64,000 nt of DNA from Rhodoferax sp. GTDB lineage: Bacteria; Pseudomonadota; Gammaproteobacteria; Burkholderiales; Burkholderiaceae_C. Below, piece after piece: positions 53,219 to 62,041 of this stretch. The notes beneath the pieces were generated by a model. That model was not told the DNA's origin. It was given only the letters and a program-made list of their open reading frames with translations, and did not search any database. Location: NCBI GenBank assembly GCA_031291305.1, contig JARLJH010000019.1:1-64000 (forward strand). The letters run 5' to 3'. The position numbers and the translations under genes are program-made. Position 1 is the first letter of the stretch. The number at the start of each line of letters is the position of its first letter.

Positions 53219-54634
53219 ATGCTGCCCTGCTACGTCCTGCTGGACCTGGAAACCACTGGTGGTAACGCGGTGCGCGATCGCGTCACCGAGATCGCCGCCG
53301 TGCGCGTCGAGCACGGCGTAGAAGTGGCACGCTGGAGCACGCTGGTCAACCCCGGCGTCACTATCTCCGGCTTTATCGAGCAACTCACCGGCATCAGCAA
53401 CGCCATGGTGGCCGATGCACCGACGTTTGACGAAGTTGGCCACCAACTGCTGAAGTTGCTGGACGGCGCGGTGCTGGTGGCGCACAACGTGCGTTTTGAC
53501 CACGGCTTTTTGCAAAACGAGTTTGCCCGCATGGACGTGACACTGCGCACCAAGACCTTATGCACGGTGCGCCTGTCGCGCCTGCTGTACCCCGGCGTCA
53601 AGGGCCACGGGCTGGACGCCATCATGCAGCGCCACGGTATCAGCACCGCGTCACGCCATCGCGCCATGGGCGACGTGCAAGTCATGCAAACCTGGCTGGC
53701 ACAAGTCACCCAACAGTTTGGCCCTGAGCACCTGCAACGTCAGGCGCAGGTGCTGCTGCAAGGCAGCGCCGCCCTGCCGCCTCAGCTCGACACCAACGTG
53801 GCCGACATCCCCGAAGGCCCGGGCGTGTACCTTTTTTACGGCGAGAACAGCTTGCCGATTTACGTGGGCAAAAGTGTCAAGCTGCGCAGCCGGGTGATGT
53901 CGCACTTTCAGGCCAGTAGCCGCGAGCCACGCGAGATGCGCATCGCCCAGGAGATTCGCCGCATTGAGTGGATCGAGACGGCGGGTGAGCTGGGTGCATT
54001 GCTGCTGGAGGCCCGGCTGGTCAAGCAACACCAGCCCCTGCACAACCGCCAGCTGCGCCGCGAAAGCAATCTGTGCGCCTGGCGGCTTGACGCAAACCCG
54101 AACGCCCGGCCACTGCTGACCCTGGTGCGCGGCGCTGAACTGAGCCCGCAGCAGTTTGGCAACCTGTACGGCCCATACCGCTCCAAAAACCAAGCCATCA
54201 GCCATCTGCGCGAACTGGCTGAGCAACACGGCCTGTGCCTGCAAGCATTGGGGCTGGAGTCGGGCAAAGGCCGCTGTTTTGCGCATCAGATTGGTCATTG
54301 CAAAGGCGTGTGCTGCGGCGGAGAAGCGCCCGAGCGCCATCACCTGCGGCTGCAAGTGGCGTTGGTGGCCGACAAACTGCGCGTGTGGCCGTTTGCCGGG
54401 CCGGTGGGGCTGCGTGAACTCAACCCGAACACTGGGCAGGCCGACATCCACCTCTTTGACCAGTGGTGCCATCTGGCCACGGTGCGCAGCGACCAGGAAC
54501 TGGCCGAGGCCCTGCAAACCCGCTCTGAAGTGCTGGCGTTTGATCTGGACAGCTACCGGCTGGCGCTGAAATACCTAATGCCACCGGGCAAATCGGGCAC
54601 GTCACTGGTGGAGTTGGCGCTTCAATTCACATAG
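53219..54634 (+). CDS. DnaQ-like exonuclease fused to a GIY-YIG nuclease domain
   Basis: 471 residues with two nuclease domains. Residues 1-165 are a DEDDh 3'-5' exonuclease: D9 and E11 (LDLETTG), D94 (AHNVRFDHGF), H147 and D152 (HRAMGDV). Residues about 197-280 are a UvrC-like GIY-YIG domain: PGVYLFYGENSLPIYVGKS and LLLEARLVKQH. The remainder resembles the Cho-like region downstream of GIY-YIG with a Cys cluster (CFAHQIGHCKGVCCGG). Probable DNA repair enzyme of the Cho/exonuclease fusion type; no lexA-type operator was recognised upstream. Confidence 0.88.
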   Translation: MLPCYVLLDLETTGGNAVRDRVTEIAAVRVEHGVEVARWSTLVNPGVTISGFIEQLTGISNAMVADAPTFDEVGHQLLKLLDGAVLVAHNVRFDHGFLQNEFARMDVTLRTKTLCTVRLSRLLYPGVKGHGLDAIMQRHGISTASRHRAMGDVQVMQTWLAQVTQQFGPEHLQRQAQVLLQGSAALPPQLDTNVADIPEGPGVYLFYGENSLPIYVGKSVKLRSRVMSHFQASSREPREMRIAQEIRRIEWIETAGELGALLLEARLVKQHQPLHNRQLRRESNLCAWRLDANPNARPLLTLVRGAELSPQQFGNLYGPYRSKNQAISHLRELAEQHGLCLQALGLESGKGRCFAHQIGHCKGVCCGGEAPERHHLRLQVALVADKLRVWPFAGPVGLRELNPNTGQADIHLFDQWCHLATVRSDQELAEALQTRSEVLAFDLDSYRLALKYLMPPGKSGTSLVELALQFT

Positions 54635-54870
54635 AGAATACCCAACTAGCCCAGTTAATACAAGGATAAGTTGCTGTGTATTTCATAGCGTCCAAACACC
54701 CTACCATTTCAGGCAAGAGCCACACCTCCTGATGCGTTCATCACGTTCAGCCAACCGGTTCCTTGTTTGCCACGGTGTGCCAGCTTGATAGGGCATGTAA
54801 TATTTGCTTCGACTTCAGGAGCAATTTGCACAATATATTCAAGGGCTAGAGGCGGGAATCGTCTATAAAG

Positions 54871-56640
54871 ATGAAAACAATGCGCAACGAAAGTTACTCT
54901 CCAATCCTCAGCTCACTCGCCATTGCTGACTACCGTAGCTTTGGTGCAGAACCTCAGTATTTCCCGCAATTTTCCAAAATCAATATCCTGATTGGCCAGA
55001 ACAATTGCGGGAAATCCAATGTGCTGCGATTCATCCATGATTGGCTGGCCCGGATCCAACAACACCCGCGACCAACCTTAACCCACCATGACCGGCATTT
55101 GCCGTCCGGCGGAATTGGACTGCAGTATGGAATACTTCCTCCGTACTTTGATAATGAAAAGATAGATATCGAAGCCCTATGCGGACATTTTCAAATCGAG
55201 AGAAGTTCACACTATCAATTCACACTGAATGCTCTTTTTACCGAACGATTGAAACTTGGCAATGTTGTCAATGCACCTTGGTTTATTTTTGCAGAGGACG
55301 GCAAACTTCAGGATTCCACTTGGAAAAACGCTTTCAAGACTATCTCGGATCATGATCTGCACAATTTGTGGCAACACCTAACCCAACAAAGCGGCGGTTC
55401 AAGAGAGCAGCACTGGATACCTCAAACACTCCAAAGACTCTCACCATCGATCCCACCATTCACCTGCCACCTCATTCCAGCCATCCGAAAAATTGGCTCC
55501 AAAGGCAGTTCCTCAGAGGAATTCAGTGGCGAGGGCCTCATCGAACGGCTGGCAAAGCTTCAAAATCCGCCGGCAGTCGAGCAACAGAGCAAAAAACTCT
55601 TCAAAAAAATCGGCGACTTCCTCCGCACGGTCACCGACAACAACAGCGCGGAAATTGAAATCCCCTACGACCGGGACACGATTCTTGTGCACATGGATGG
55701 CAAAACATTGCCTCTGGATTCCCTGGGCTCTGGCATCCATGAGGTGATCATCCTGGCGGCCGCAGCAACAGTGCTGGATAACTGTGTCATTTGTATGGAA
55801 GAGCCCGAATTGCATCTGAACCCGATTCTTCAAAAGAAATTAGTGCGTTATTTGCAGGCGAATACGTCCAACCAGTATTTCATCACCTCGCACTCCGCCG
55901 CCTTGATGGACACGCCCGAAGCCGAGGTGTATCACATCACATTGCACAACGGCGCGTCGCTGGTTGAACGGGTCACCTCCGACAAACAACGCTCAATGGT
56001 TTGCGAAGACCTTGGCTACCACCCCTCTGACCTGCTGCAAACCAACTGCGTCATCTGGGTCGAGGGGCCGTCAGACCGCATTTACCTGAACTGGTGGATC
56101 ACGGCCATGGATGCTGAATTGGTAGAGGGCATCCACTACAGCATCATGTTTTACGGCGGTCGCCTTGCCTCTCACCTGAGTGGTGGCGATCCAGGTGAAT
56201 TCGTGGACGACTTTATCTCCTTACGGCGGCTCAACCGCAGAGGCGTCATTCTGATTGACAGCGACAGGCCGAGAAAAGGTGCTGCGCTAAACAGTACCAA
56301 ATCGAGGCTTCGCGATGAATTCGACTCAGGCCCAGGGCATGCATGGATTACCGAAGGCCGGGAGATCGAAAACTACTTGGAACCTGAACTGCTGAAGAAA
56401 ACCATCACGGCGGTGCACCCGAACATGCCGATTGCCACTGAATTCGACAAGTACGACAACACACTAACGGTCAAAAATCGCAAAGGGGAGACAACCCAGG
56501 CATCCAAAGTGAAAGTCGCAAGCTCAATCATCAGTTCGGGAAGCCCCAACCTGGATCGTTTTAACCTGCGCATGCAGGTGAATAAGCTTGTGGCTTTTAT
56601 CCAGGAATCCAATCCCGTTGTAACAGCGGCCATGCAATGA
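54871..56640 (+). CDS. OLD-family ATP-dependent nuclease (AAA + TOPRIM)
   Basis: 589 residues. The N-terminal ABC-type ATPase has Walker A GQNNCGKSN (42-50), the signature-like PLDSLGSGIHEV and Walker B VICMEEPELHLNP with a downstream TSHSAALMD switch. The C-terminal TOPRIM domain starts about 390 (CVIWVEGPSDRIYLNWWI) and has an ILIDSDRPRKG acidic site. OLD proteins act in DNA processing or phage defence. No UvrD-type helicase is adjacent, so this is not a Gabija pair; it looks like a standalone (class 1) OLD. The 236-base upstream gap holds no other gene that I can see. Confidence 0.87.
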   Translation: MKTMRNESYSPILSSLAIADYRSFGAEPQYFPQFSKINILIGQNNCGKSNVLRFIHDWLARIQQHPRPTLTHHDRHLPSGGIGLQYGILPPYFDNEKIDIEALCGHFQIERSSHYQFTLNALFTERLKLGNVVNAPWFIFAEDGKLQDSTWKNAFKTISDHDLHNLWQHLTQQSGGSREQHWIPQTLQRLSPSIPPFTCHLIPAIRKIGSKGSSSEEFSGEGLIERLAKLQNPPAVEQQSKKLFKKIGDFLRTVTDNNSAEIEIPYDRDTILVHMDGKTLPLDSLGSGIHEVIILAAAATVLDNCVICMEEPELHLNPILQKKLVRYLQANTSNQYFITSHSAALMDTPEAEVYHITLHNGASLVERVTSDKQRSMVCEDLGYHPSDLLQTNCVIWVEGPSDRIYLNWWITAMDAELVEGIHYSIMFYGGRLASHLSGGDPGEFVDDFISLRRLNRRGVILIDSDRPRKGAALNSTKSRLRDEFDSGPGHAWITEGREIENYLEPELLKKTITAVHPNMPIATEFDKYDNTLTVKNRKGETTQASKVKVASSIISSGSPNLDRFNLRMQVNKLVAFIQESNPVVTAAMQ

Positions 56641-56671
56641 ACTACAGACGGCGACTACAACCACGCAAGCC

Positions 56672-56995
56672 ATGAATCTCCTCTTCATCTGCAGCAAAAA
56701 CCAATGGCGCAGCCCAACGGCCGAGCAGGTCTGGCGCAGGCAGCCGGGTTTCAGCGTGCGCTCTGCGGGCACCAGCCCGGCGGCGCGGCACCCGGTGTCC
56801 AGCGCCGACCTGGCCTGGGCCGATGTGATTTTTGCGATGGAAGAAAAGCACAAGTCACGTTTGCTGGCCGAGCACCGCAGCGTGATCGCTGGCAAACCCA
56901 TTCACGTGCTCGATATTCCCGATGACTACCGCTACATGGACCCGGAGCTGGTGGAGCAGTTGCAAGCTGCAGTGAGTGGAATTCTTGGGCTGTAG
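56672..56995 (+). CDS. Low-molecular-weight tyrosine phosphatase-like protein
   Basis: 107 residues. FICSKNQWRSPTAEQV gives the CX5R(S/T) phosphatase loop (C7, R13), and the C-terminal DIPDDYRYMDPELVEQL supplies an acidic segment. It belongs to the short predicted tyrosine phosphatase group rather than the Wzb type (loop is CSKNQWRS, not CxGNxCRS). Not in the polysaccharide locus. A deleted remnant of the same gene lies at 61.7 kb. Confidence 0.85.
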   Translation: MNLLFICSKNQWRSPTAEQVWRRQPGFSVRSAGTSPAARHPVSSADLAWADVIFAMEEKHKSRLLAEHRSVIAGKPIHVLDIPDDYRYMDPELVEQLQAAVSGILGL

Positions 56996-57049
56996 TTCTG
57001 CAGACCACGCCAGAAGGACTTGCCAAAGCATGACAAACATCATAGAAAA

Positions 57050-57098
57050 TTAGGCTATAGCCCAGGTAAACACTTGACTTCTAGCTATATATTCAAAA
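57050..57098 (+). repeat. Dispersed repeat downstream of the phosphatase gene
   Basis: TAGGCTATAGCCCAGGTAAA, CACTTGACTTCTAGCTATAT. Shares the TAGCCCAGG head with the copy at 61.86 kb that follows the phosphatase remnant. Confidence 0.75.
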
Positions 57099-57198
57099 GT
57101 TTTACAACTTGGAAGCTTCCAGCAATACGCATTCCCCTGGTGTGCTGATCGCGCTCAGTCAGCACATTCATTGACCACTCCCAACATAAGGATCCCCC

Positions 57199-58239
57199 AT
57201 GAAAGCCGTCGTTTACGAAGCCTTTTCTGCGCCACCGCAACTGCAGAATGTCCCCGACCCGACGCCAGAATCGCACGGTGTCGTCGTCAAGGTGATGGCC
57301 ACCGGCGTCTGCCGCAGCGACTGGCACGGCTGGGTCGGGCATGACACGGACATCGTGCTGCCCCATGTGCCCGGCCATGAGCTGGCTGGCATCATCGAAG
57401 CGGTGGGCAAAGACGTGACGCGCTGGAAGATTGGCGACCGGGTGACGGTGCCGTTTGTGGCCGGCTGCGGTGCCTGCCCCGAATGCCACAGCGGCAACCA
57501 CCAGGTCTGCGACCACCAGTTTCAACCCGGCTTCACCCACTGGGGCTCGTTCGCCCAGTACGTGGGCATCCACAAGGCCGACATCAACCTGGTGCGCCTG
57601 CCCGAGACATTGGACTTCGCCACCGCCGCCAGCCTGGGCTGTCGCTTTGTCACCTCATTTCGCGCCGTGGTCGATCAGGGCAAAGTGTCTGCCGGGCAAT
57701 GGGTGGCGGTGCACGGCTGCGGCGGTGTAGGTCTGTCGGCCATCATGATCGCCAACGCGATCGGGGCCAATGTGGTGGCCATCGACATTTCAGACGAGAA
57801 GCTGGCCCTGGCCAAGGCCTTGGGCGCGGTCGCCACGGTGAACGCCACGCAGGTCGCCAATGTGGTGGAAGCCGTCACCACCATCACCCAAGGCGGTGCC
57901 CATGTGTCGCTGGACGCTCTGGGCCACCCCACAACCTGTTTCAACTCCATCAGCAACCTGCGCAAGCGCGGCAAACACATTCAGGTCGGACTGATGCTGG
58001 CCGAGAACAGCACACCGGCCATCCCGATGAGCAAAGTCATCGGCCACGAGCTAGAAATCCTGGGGAGCCACGGCATGCAGGCGCACCGCTATGGCGCGAT
58101 GATGGCGATGCTGCAAACCGGCAAGTTGGCGCCAGAAAAACTGATTGGCAAAACCATCAGCCTGGAGCAGTCCATCGCCGCGCTGATGGGGATGGACAAG
58201 TTTGAGGCGACGGGGGTGACGGTGATCACGGAGTTTTGA
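57199..58239 (+). CDS. Zinc-dependent alcohol dehydrogenase (MDR family)
   Basis: 346 residues. Catalytic zinc site C and H in [10 protein letters not shown] and PGHELAG; structural zinc cysteines in [18 protein letters not shown]-binding [13 protein letters not shown] with the acidic DISDEK suggesting NAD preference. The substrate is not evident; the family includes alcohol, sorbitol and formaldehyde-type dehydrogenases. AAGGATCC precedes the ATG. A monocistronic layout is likely, with a repeat copy upstream. Confidence 0.92.
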   Translation: MKAVVYEAFSAPPQLQNVPDPTPESHGVVVKVMATGVCRSDWHGWVGHDTDIVLPHVPGHELAGIIEAVGKDVTRWKIGDRVTVPFVAGCGACPECHSGNHQVCDHQFQPGFTHWGSFAQYVGIHKADINLVRLPETLDFATAASLGCRFVTSFRAVVDQGKVSAGQWVAVHGCGGVGLSAIMIANAIGANVVAIDISDEKLALAKALGAVATVNATQVANVVEAVTTITQGGAHVSLDALGHPTTCFNSISNLRKRGKHIQVGLMLAENSTPAIPMSKVIGHELEILGSHGMQAHRYGAMMAMLQTGKLAPEKLIGKTISLEQSIAALMGMDKFEATGVTVITEF

Positions 58240-58428
58240 CGTTGAACGTTGGCCACCTTGGTCCACAGTCTGTTGTCGCCGCCCTCATTTGACCAACCAC
58301 GCCAATTTTGGCCCTGAGGCGCGCGCGTGGTGCATTTAGTTCAACCATCCCCTTGGCTGGCCCGAGTTTTACTTAATTCATTCTTGCAACATCAGCTTTG
58401 GGAGTGGCGGCACGGGCGACCTCTGCCT

Positions 58429-60657
58429 TCAAGGCGCCGACTCTGGCAGGATCCGCCTTGGCCCTTTGGCTTTGTCGGCTTCAGCTTTCAACGCATCTGC
58501 TCTGGCCGCGCTGGCCTTGGCCTCCTTGGCTCTCTCAGCTGCGGCCTTCGCACCCGCAGCATCGTTTGATTGGGCCTTGGCAGCCTCATCTCTGGCCCTG
58601 TTGGCTTTGGCGGCATCGGCTTTGTCACGTTCAGCTTTTGCGGCTGCAGCCCGTGATTGTTCAGCTTTTTGGGCATCTGCTCTGGCCGCACTGGCCTTGG
58701 CCTCGTTAACTTTGTCAGCGTTTGCCTTCTCAGCAGCAGCCCTGATCACGTCGGCCTTGGCCGCATCCTCTCTGGCCCAGTTGGCTTTGGCGGCATCGGC
58801 TTTGTCACGTTCGGCTTTTGCGGCGGCAGCCCGTGATTGTTCAGCTTTTTGGGCATCTGCTCTGGCCGCGCTGGCTTTGGCCTCGTTGGCTTTGTCAGCG
58901 CCAATCTTTCCATCAGGGATTTGAGGTGCTGGTGTTCTTGCCCGATCCTTTGTCGCTGGCAATGCTTTCACGGCGTCTGTTTTGGGAGTCTCTGACTGCA
59001 CGGGCGGGGCATTGGCCTTATCTGCCTTGCGATCACTTGGCGACCTTCCCTTCGGGGCGACGGGAGGTGGGGCGGCCGTAGGCGTGTTCACCTTGGCAAT
59101 CGGCACCACAGTCACATTGCGAACTGAGTCTGATTGGGTTCTGAACTTGAGTTGCTTGCGTTGCTGATCATCGATGGGTGTGCCTGGTTTTTCAGCGAGT
59201 TGCGATTGCTGGGCGACAAATCCGAGCGCAGGCGCAGGCGGCGCAGTTCGGGCAACGATGTGACGCTCATGGCTTGGCGGTTTTGAGCGAGCATCCGGTG
59301 CGCCACCATGAACGCTCTGCAACGTTGGCGCGAATGCGGCGACATGCGTCGCCGTAGCGCGGTTTGCTTCATCTTTGGAAACGGCCACCGCATGCTTTGA
59401 CACTGGCTGCGACTCGGTAAATGCCCGCGTGGGCACAGCCACAACTGCACCTGGTATGCGTTGATTGACATAGACCACCTTGGTCACATTGACAACCGTG
59501 CTGTTGGTTTGGGTGACGCGTGTGTTGTAAACGTTGGTAATGGTCGTTGAAGGAATCACCGTATTGCTGCGGTTCACCCTGTCAAAGTAACCCCGGCTGA
59601 CCGGATATGCAGGTTGATAGACCTCACGTGGGGCCAGCGGAAACCAGCCTACAGCACCGCCACCATCGCCCACCGATACCGCTCCCTGAAAATTCTTCCC
59701 ACCCAGAAAGACAACCAAGGCGGGGGCATACACGGCCTGTTCACGCCGTGGACCGGGTATCCAACACCATGAGCCACCGACATGTGCCCAGCGACCATAG
59801 TGCGACACAGCGTATCCCCAGGGTTCATCGGCAACCCAGCTCCAGCCCCATGGGTCAATCCACGCCCAATGACCGTCGCGATAAGGCGTCCAGCCAGATG
59901 GAACTCGATGGGGCCGCCAAACGTTGCCGTAACTTGGGTCAGAACGCCAAGACCCGTAGGCATCCAGATCTTCATACCCGACCACGTCGTAAGACACATA
60001 GCGCGCTGCATCCGAGTTGGCAAAGCTTCGGTCGCGATCGTGAGACCAGCGATCCAAATCATCATCAAACTGTGCAGACACAGCTTCATAGTCAGATAAG
60101 TTCGTGCCGTAAAAGCGATAGCCCTGACCTGCTTGGACCAAATAAGAGGCGCCGTCGCCATAAACCTGCGCCTGCCCGAGTTGTACCGCCACCAGAGTCG
60201 CATCGCCGCTAGGATCCACATCAATGCGGTAGTCGCCCGCTTGGCTAAGCGAAAAGGAGAGGTTGGGGGTATCCACCTCAAAACTTTGATGAGGCCCCAT
60301 CTGGCGGACCCGGATTTTCAATGCGCCTTGCGAAAGCTGGATCTGGGTGATCGTGTCATCCAGATTGATGATCATGATGTCAGTGCTTGCACCCAAACGA
60401 ATTGCGGCTCCACCGACCTGCAGTTCGGCGCGTGAATCGGTGTCTGTCCATAGGCGATCTCCCGTAGTCAGTGGCCGATTCAGTGCGGCTTGTACCCAGT
60501 CAACATCTCCCGCCGGTGAAAAACTCACCGATCCGTCGATGTAGCCCAGTCGCGCAACACGTGCCGACGGATCAGCGTGTGCACCACTGACGGCAAATAG
60601 CAGTATCAGGCCAGCCATAAAAGCGGTGAATCTGCTCTTGAAATGATTTACCGGCAT
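58429..60657 (-). CDS. Secreted FecR/DUF6600 protein with Ala/Lys repeat tail
   Basis: 742 residues. A signal peptide (about 1-27, ending AHA) is followed by a FecR domain (about 45-145: TTGDRLWTDTDSRAELQVGG). A Trp/Tyr/Pro-rich DUF6600-type region (about 220-330: YGSWRSDPSYGNVWRPHRVP, WAWIDPWGWSWVADEPWGYA), a Thr/Asn/Val-rich stretch and a basic Pro-rich segment follow. The long Ala/Lys/Glu tail (about 590 on) is a predicted coiled coil with an exact 60-residue period. ATG 60657 follows AGGGGAG. The end looks frameshifted: after DKAKGP the other frame continues AKADPARVGALKAEVARAAT and on to a TAA at 58373. Role unknown; envelope location inferred. Confidence 0.78.
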   Translation of the reverse strand: MPVNHFKSRFTAFMAGLILLFAVSGAHADPSARVARLGYIDGSVSFSPAGDVDWVQAALNRPLTTGDRLWTDTDSRAELQVGGAAIRLGASTDIMIINLDDTITQIQLSQGALKIRVRQMGPHQSFEVDTPNLSFSLSQAGDYRIDVDPSGDATLVAVQLGQAQVYGDGASYLVQAGQGYRFYGTNLSDYEAVSAQFDDDLDRWSHDRDRSFANSDAARYVSYDVVGYEDLDAYGSWRSDPSYGNVWRPHRVPSGWTPYRDGHWAWIDPWGWSWVADEPWGYAVSHYGRWAHVGGSWCWIPGPRREQAVYAPALVVFLGGKNFQGAVSVGDGGGAVGWFPLAPREVYQPAYPVSRGYFDRVNRSNTVIPSTTITNVYNTRVTQTNSTVVNVTKVVYVNQRIPGAVVAVPTRAFTESQPVSKHAVAVSKDEANRATATHVAAFAPTLQSVHGGAPDARSKPPSHERHIVARTAPPAPALGFVAQQSQLAEKPGTPIDDQQRKQLKFRTQSDSVRNVTVVPIAKVNTPTAAPPPVAPKGRSPSDRKADKANAPPVQSETPKTDAVKALPATKDRARTPAPQIPDGKIGADKANEAKASAARADAQKAEQSRAAAAKAERDKADAAKANWAREDAAKADVIRAAAEKANADKVNEAKASAARADAQKAEQSRAAAAKAERDKADAAKANRARDEAAKAQSNDAAGAKAAAERAKEAKASAARADALKAEADKAKGPRRILPESAP
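58590..58909 (-). repeat. In-gene 180-bp tandem repeat (coiled-coil tail)
   Basis: Two near-identical copies of about 140 bases, starting about 58590 and 58770, exactly 180 bases apart; a third diverged partial copy lies nearer the gene end. They encode NEAKASAARADAQKAEQSRA repeats of the FecR-protein tail. Differences are mostly silent (for example TTCAGC/TTCGGC). Confidence 0.85.
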
Positions 60658-60822
60658 CACGACTCCCCTTAAATTGGACAGCAGGTCAGTACCGGTACAA
60701 CAAGCTCCATTGGTTTCTGCCTGCCTCGTACGGCAATTCAGCGGCAAGAATAAATGCCTGGGCCAATACGTTCTGTACGCCACCGGACAAACTGTCATCA
60801 TTGCCTGTCCGGATCACCAAAG

Positions 60823-61566
60823 TCAATGGCGACCACCATGGTGACCACCACCTGCACCACCACCCTTACCACCGCTGGATCCAGCGGCGCCGCCAGAAGT
60901 ACCAGCGTGATCTCCCTCCGATTTGCCCATGCCCGCCGAATGTGTTTCTGCGGTCATCGTGCCCATCACGGCAGAGCGGTCAGTCTGCAGCGTCTGCCGC
61001 GCGGCGGCTAAAGCAACTTTGTCGGCAGCCACTGCTGTGGAGGCCGACAGGGCAGCCGTTCGGTCGGTGGACAGTTGCTTTCTGGCGGCCTCCAGGGCAG
61101 CTTTGTCTGTCGCCAACGCTGTGGTGTCGCCAGCTGTCATGTCCGCCTTGACTTTCGCTGCTGCGGCGTCCACCGCCGCCTTGTCTGCGGTGATGGTTGC
61201 AGTGGACAAAGCAGCTGTTACATCTGCTTTCAGTTGCGCTTGGTCAGCCTTGAGGGCCAGACGGTCTGCGCTCAGGAAAGTCTTTGCCGCAGTCTCAAGG
61301 GCTTCCTGATCGGTTTTCAACTGTGTTCGTGCTGCTTGTAAGGCGGCCACATCTGCCGTGACGGGCGTTCCAGCGGCCTTATCGGCTTTCAATGCGGCCA
61401 TGGCCGCCTGGAGTGCGGCGAGGTCATTTTGAACCTGTGTTTGCGCCGCAGCTACTTCAGGGGGCAGTGACGTGGTTGACGGAACGCTGGCAGTTTGGGC
61501 ATTGGCACCGACCATAAAGACGGTCAAGATAGCTGCGGCTAATGTGGTACGTTTGATGGATTGCAT
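60823..61566 (-). CDS. Secreted Ala-rich coiled-coil protein with Gly/His tail
   Basis: 247 residues: a signal peptide (MQSIKRTTLAAAILTVFMVG then ANA), a long Ala/Lys/Asp/Leu helical region (about 35-205) of repeated units such as ADKAAVDAAAAKVKADM and TDKAALEAARKQLSTDRTAA, and a C-terminal Gly/Ser/His tail ending GGGHHGGRH. No known domain. The helices suggest an extended coiled coil and the tail could bind metal. Start ATG 61566 is set by the signal peptide; AGAGGAATCC precedes it. It lies upstream of the FecR/DUF6600 gene in the same direction. Confidence 0.7.
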   Translation of the reverse strand: MQSIKRTTLAAAILTVFMVGANAQTASVPSTTSLPPEVAAAQTQVQNDLAALQAAMAALKADKAAGTPVTADVAALQAARTQLKTDQEALETAAKTFLSADRLALKADQAQLKADVTAALSTATITADKAAVDAAAAKVKADMTAGDTTALATDKAALEAARKQLSTDRTAALSASTAVAADKVALAAARQTLQTDRSAVMGTMTAETHSAGMGKSEGDHAGTSGGAAGSSGGKGGGAGGGHHGGRH

Positions 61567-61718
61567 TGGATTCCTCTGGTTAAAAACGGGGTGAGCAAAT
61601 CCTATGTTCACTAAGTAACTCGCGGGTAAATCTTGGGCCTACTAATTGCAACAGTTCGTATCACTGCCTTGAGCGTTAATTCGAAAATGCCTCGTGCCGC
61701 AAAGGTCTCACGCGCCCC

Positions 61719-61847
61719 ATGAACATCCTCTTCATCTGCAGCAAAAACCAGTGGCGCAGTTGCAGGCTTGCGTGGGTGGGATTCTTGGGTTGTAGTTTGG
61801 CTGGCTGCGTAAGCAGTGTCTGGTCACGCCATTTGCGGATTTATTGA
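61719..61847 (+). pseudogene. Tyrosine phosphatase remnant with internal deletion
   Basis: Begins NILFICSKNQWRS as in the intact gene at 56672, then jumps to DNA matching its last 36 bases (TTGCAGGCTTGCG to ATTCTTGGGTTGTAG). The junction falls on GCAG, present at both breakpoints in the intact copy. The join is out of frame, so reading continues to a TGA at 61845. About 230 bases are lost. Confidence 0.85.
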
Positions 61848-61853
61848 CAAAAT

Positions 61854-61903
61854 CAGCTTCTAGCCCAGGAATCAACTGGGTTATCTACTACGCAAATAGT
61901 AGC
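61854..61903 (+). repeat. Dispersed repeat after the phosphatase remnant
   Basis: AGCTTCTAGCCCAGGAATCA, ACTGGGTTATCTACTACGCA, with CTACTACGCAAATAGTAG as an extra inverted repeat. Same TAGCCCAGG head as the copy after the intact phosphatase gene. The following 138 bases to the operator show no gene. Confidence 0.65.
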
Positions 61904-62041
61904 GATATCACGCTTCAATTGCACCAACCCAAAGCCGCGCGTTGCCCCCTCATTGCCGCGCCAGATGGAGCGCGGAGGCAAATGCCGCCGATGCTGGGCA
62001 AAACCCTAATACCGTCCAGTCAAGGGTTTATCCCTATAAAA

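Noticed and set aside
54871-56640. Gabija-type defence pair
   Set aside because: The GajA-like OLD protein has no adjacent UvrD/GajB helicase; downstream is a small phosphatase.
56672-56995. Wzb-type phosphatase for exopolysaccharide control
   Set aside because: It is 18 kb from the polysaccharide locus, the loop is CSKNQWRS rather than CxGNxCRS, and no Wzc-type kinase domain exists in the window.
58590-58909. CRISPR-like regular repeats
   Set aside because: Only two full copies of about 140 bases at 180-base period, in frame and coding a coiled-coil tail; no 20-40 base repeats with unique spacers and no cas genes.
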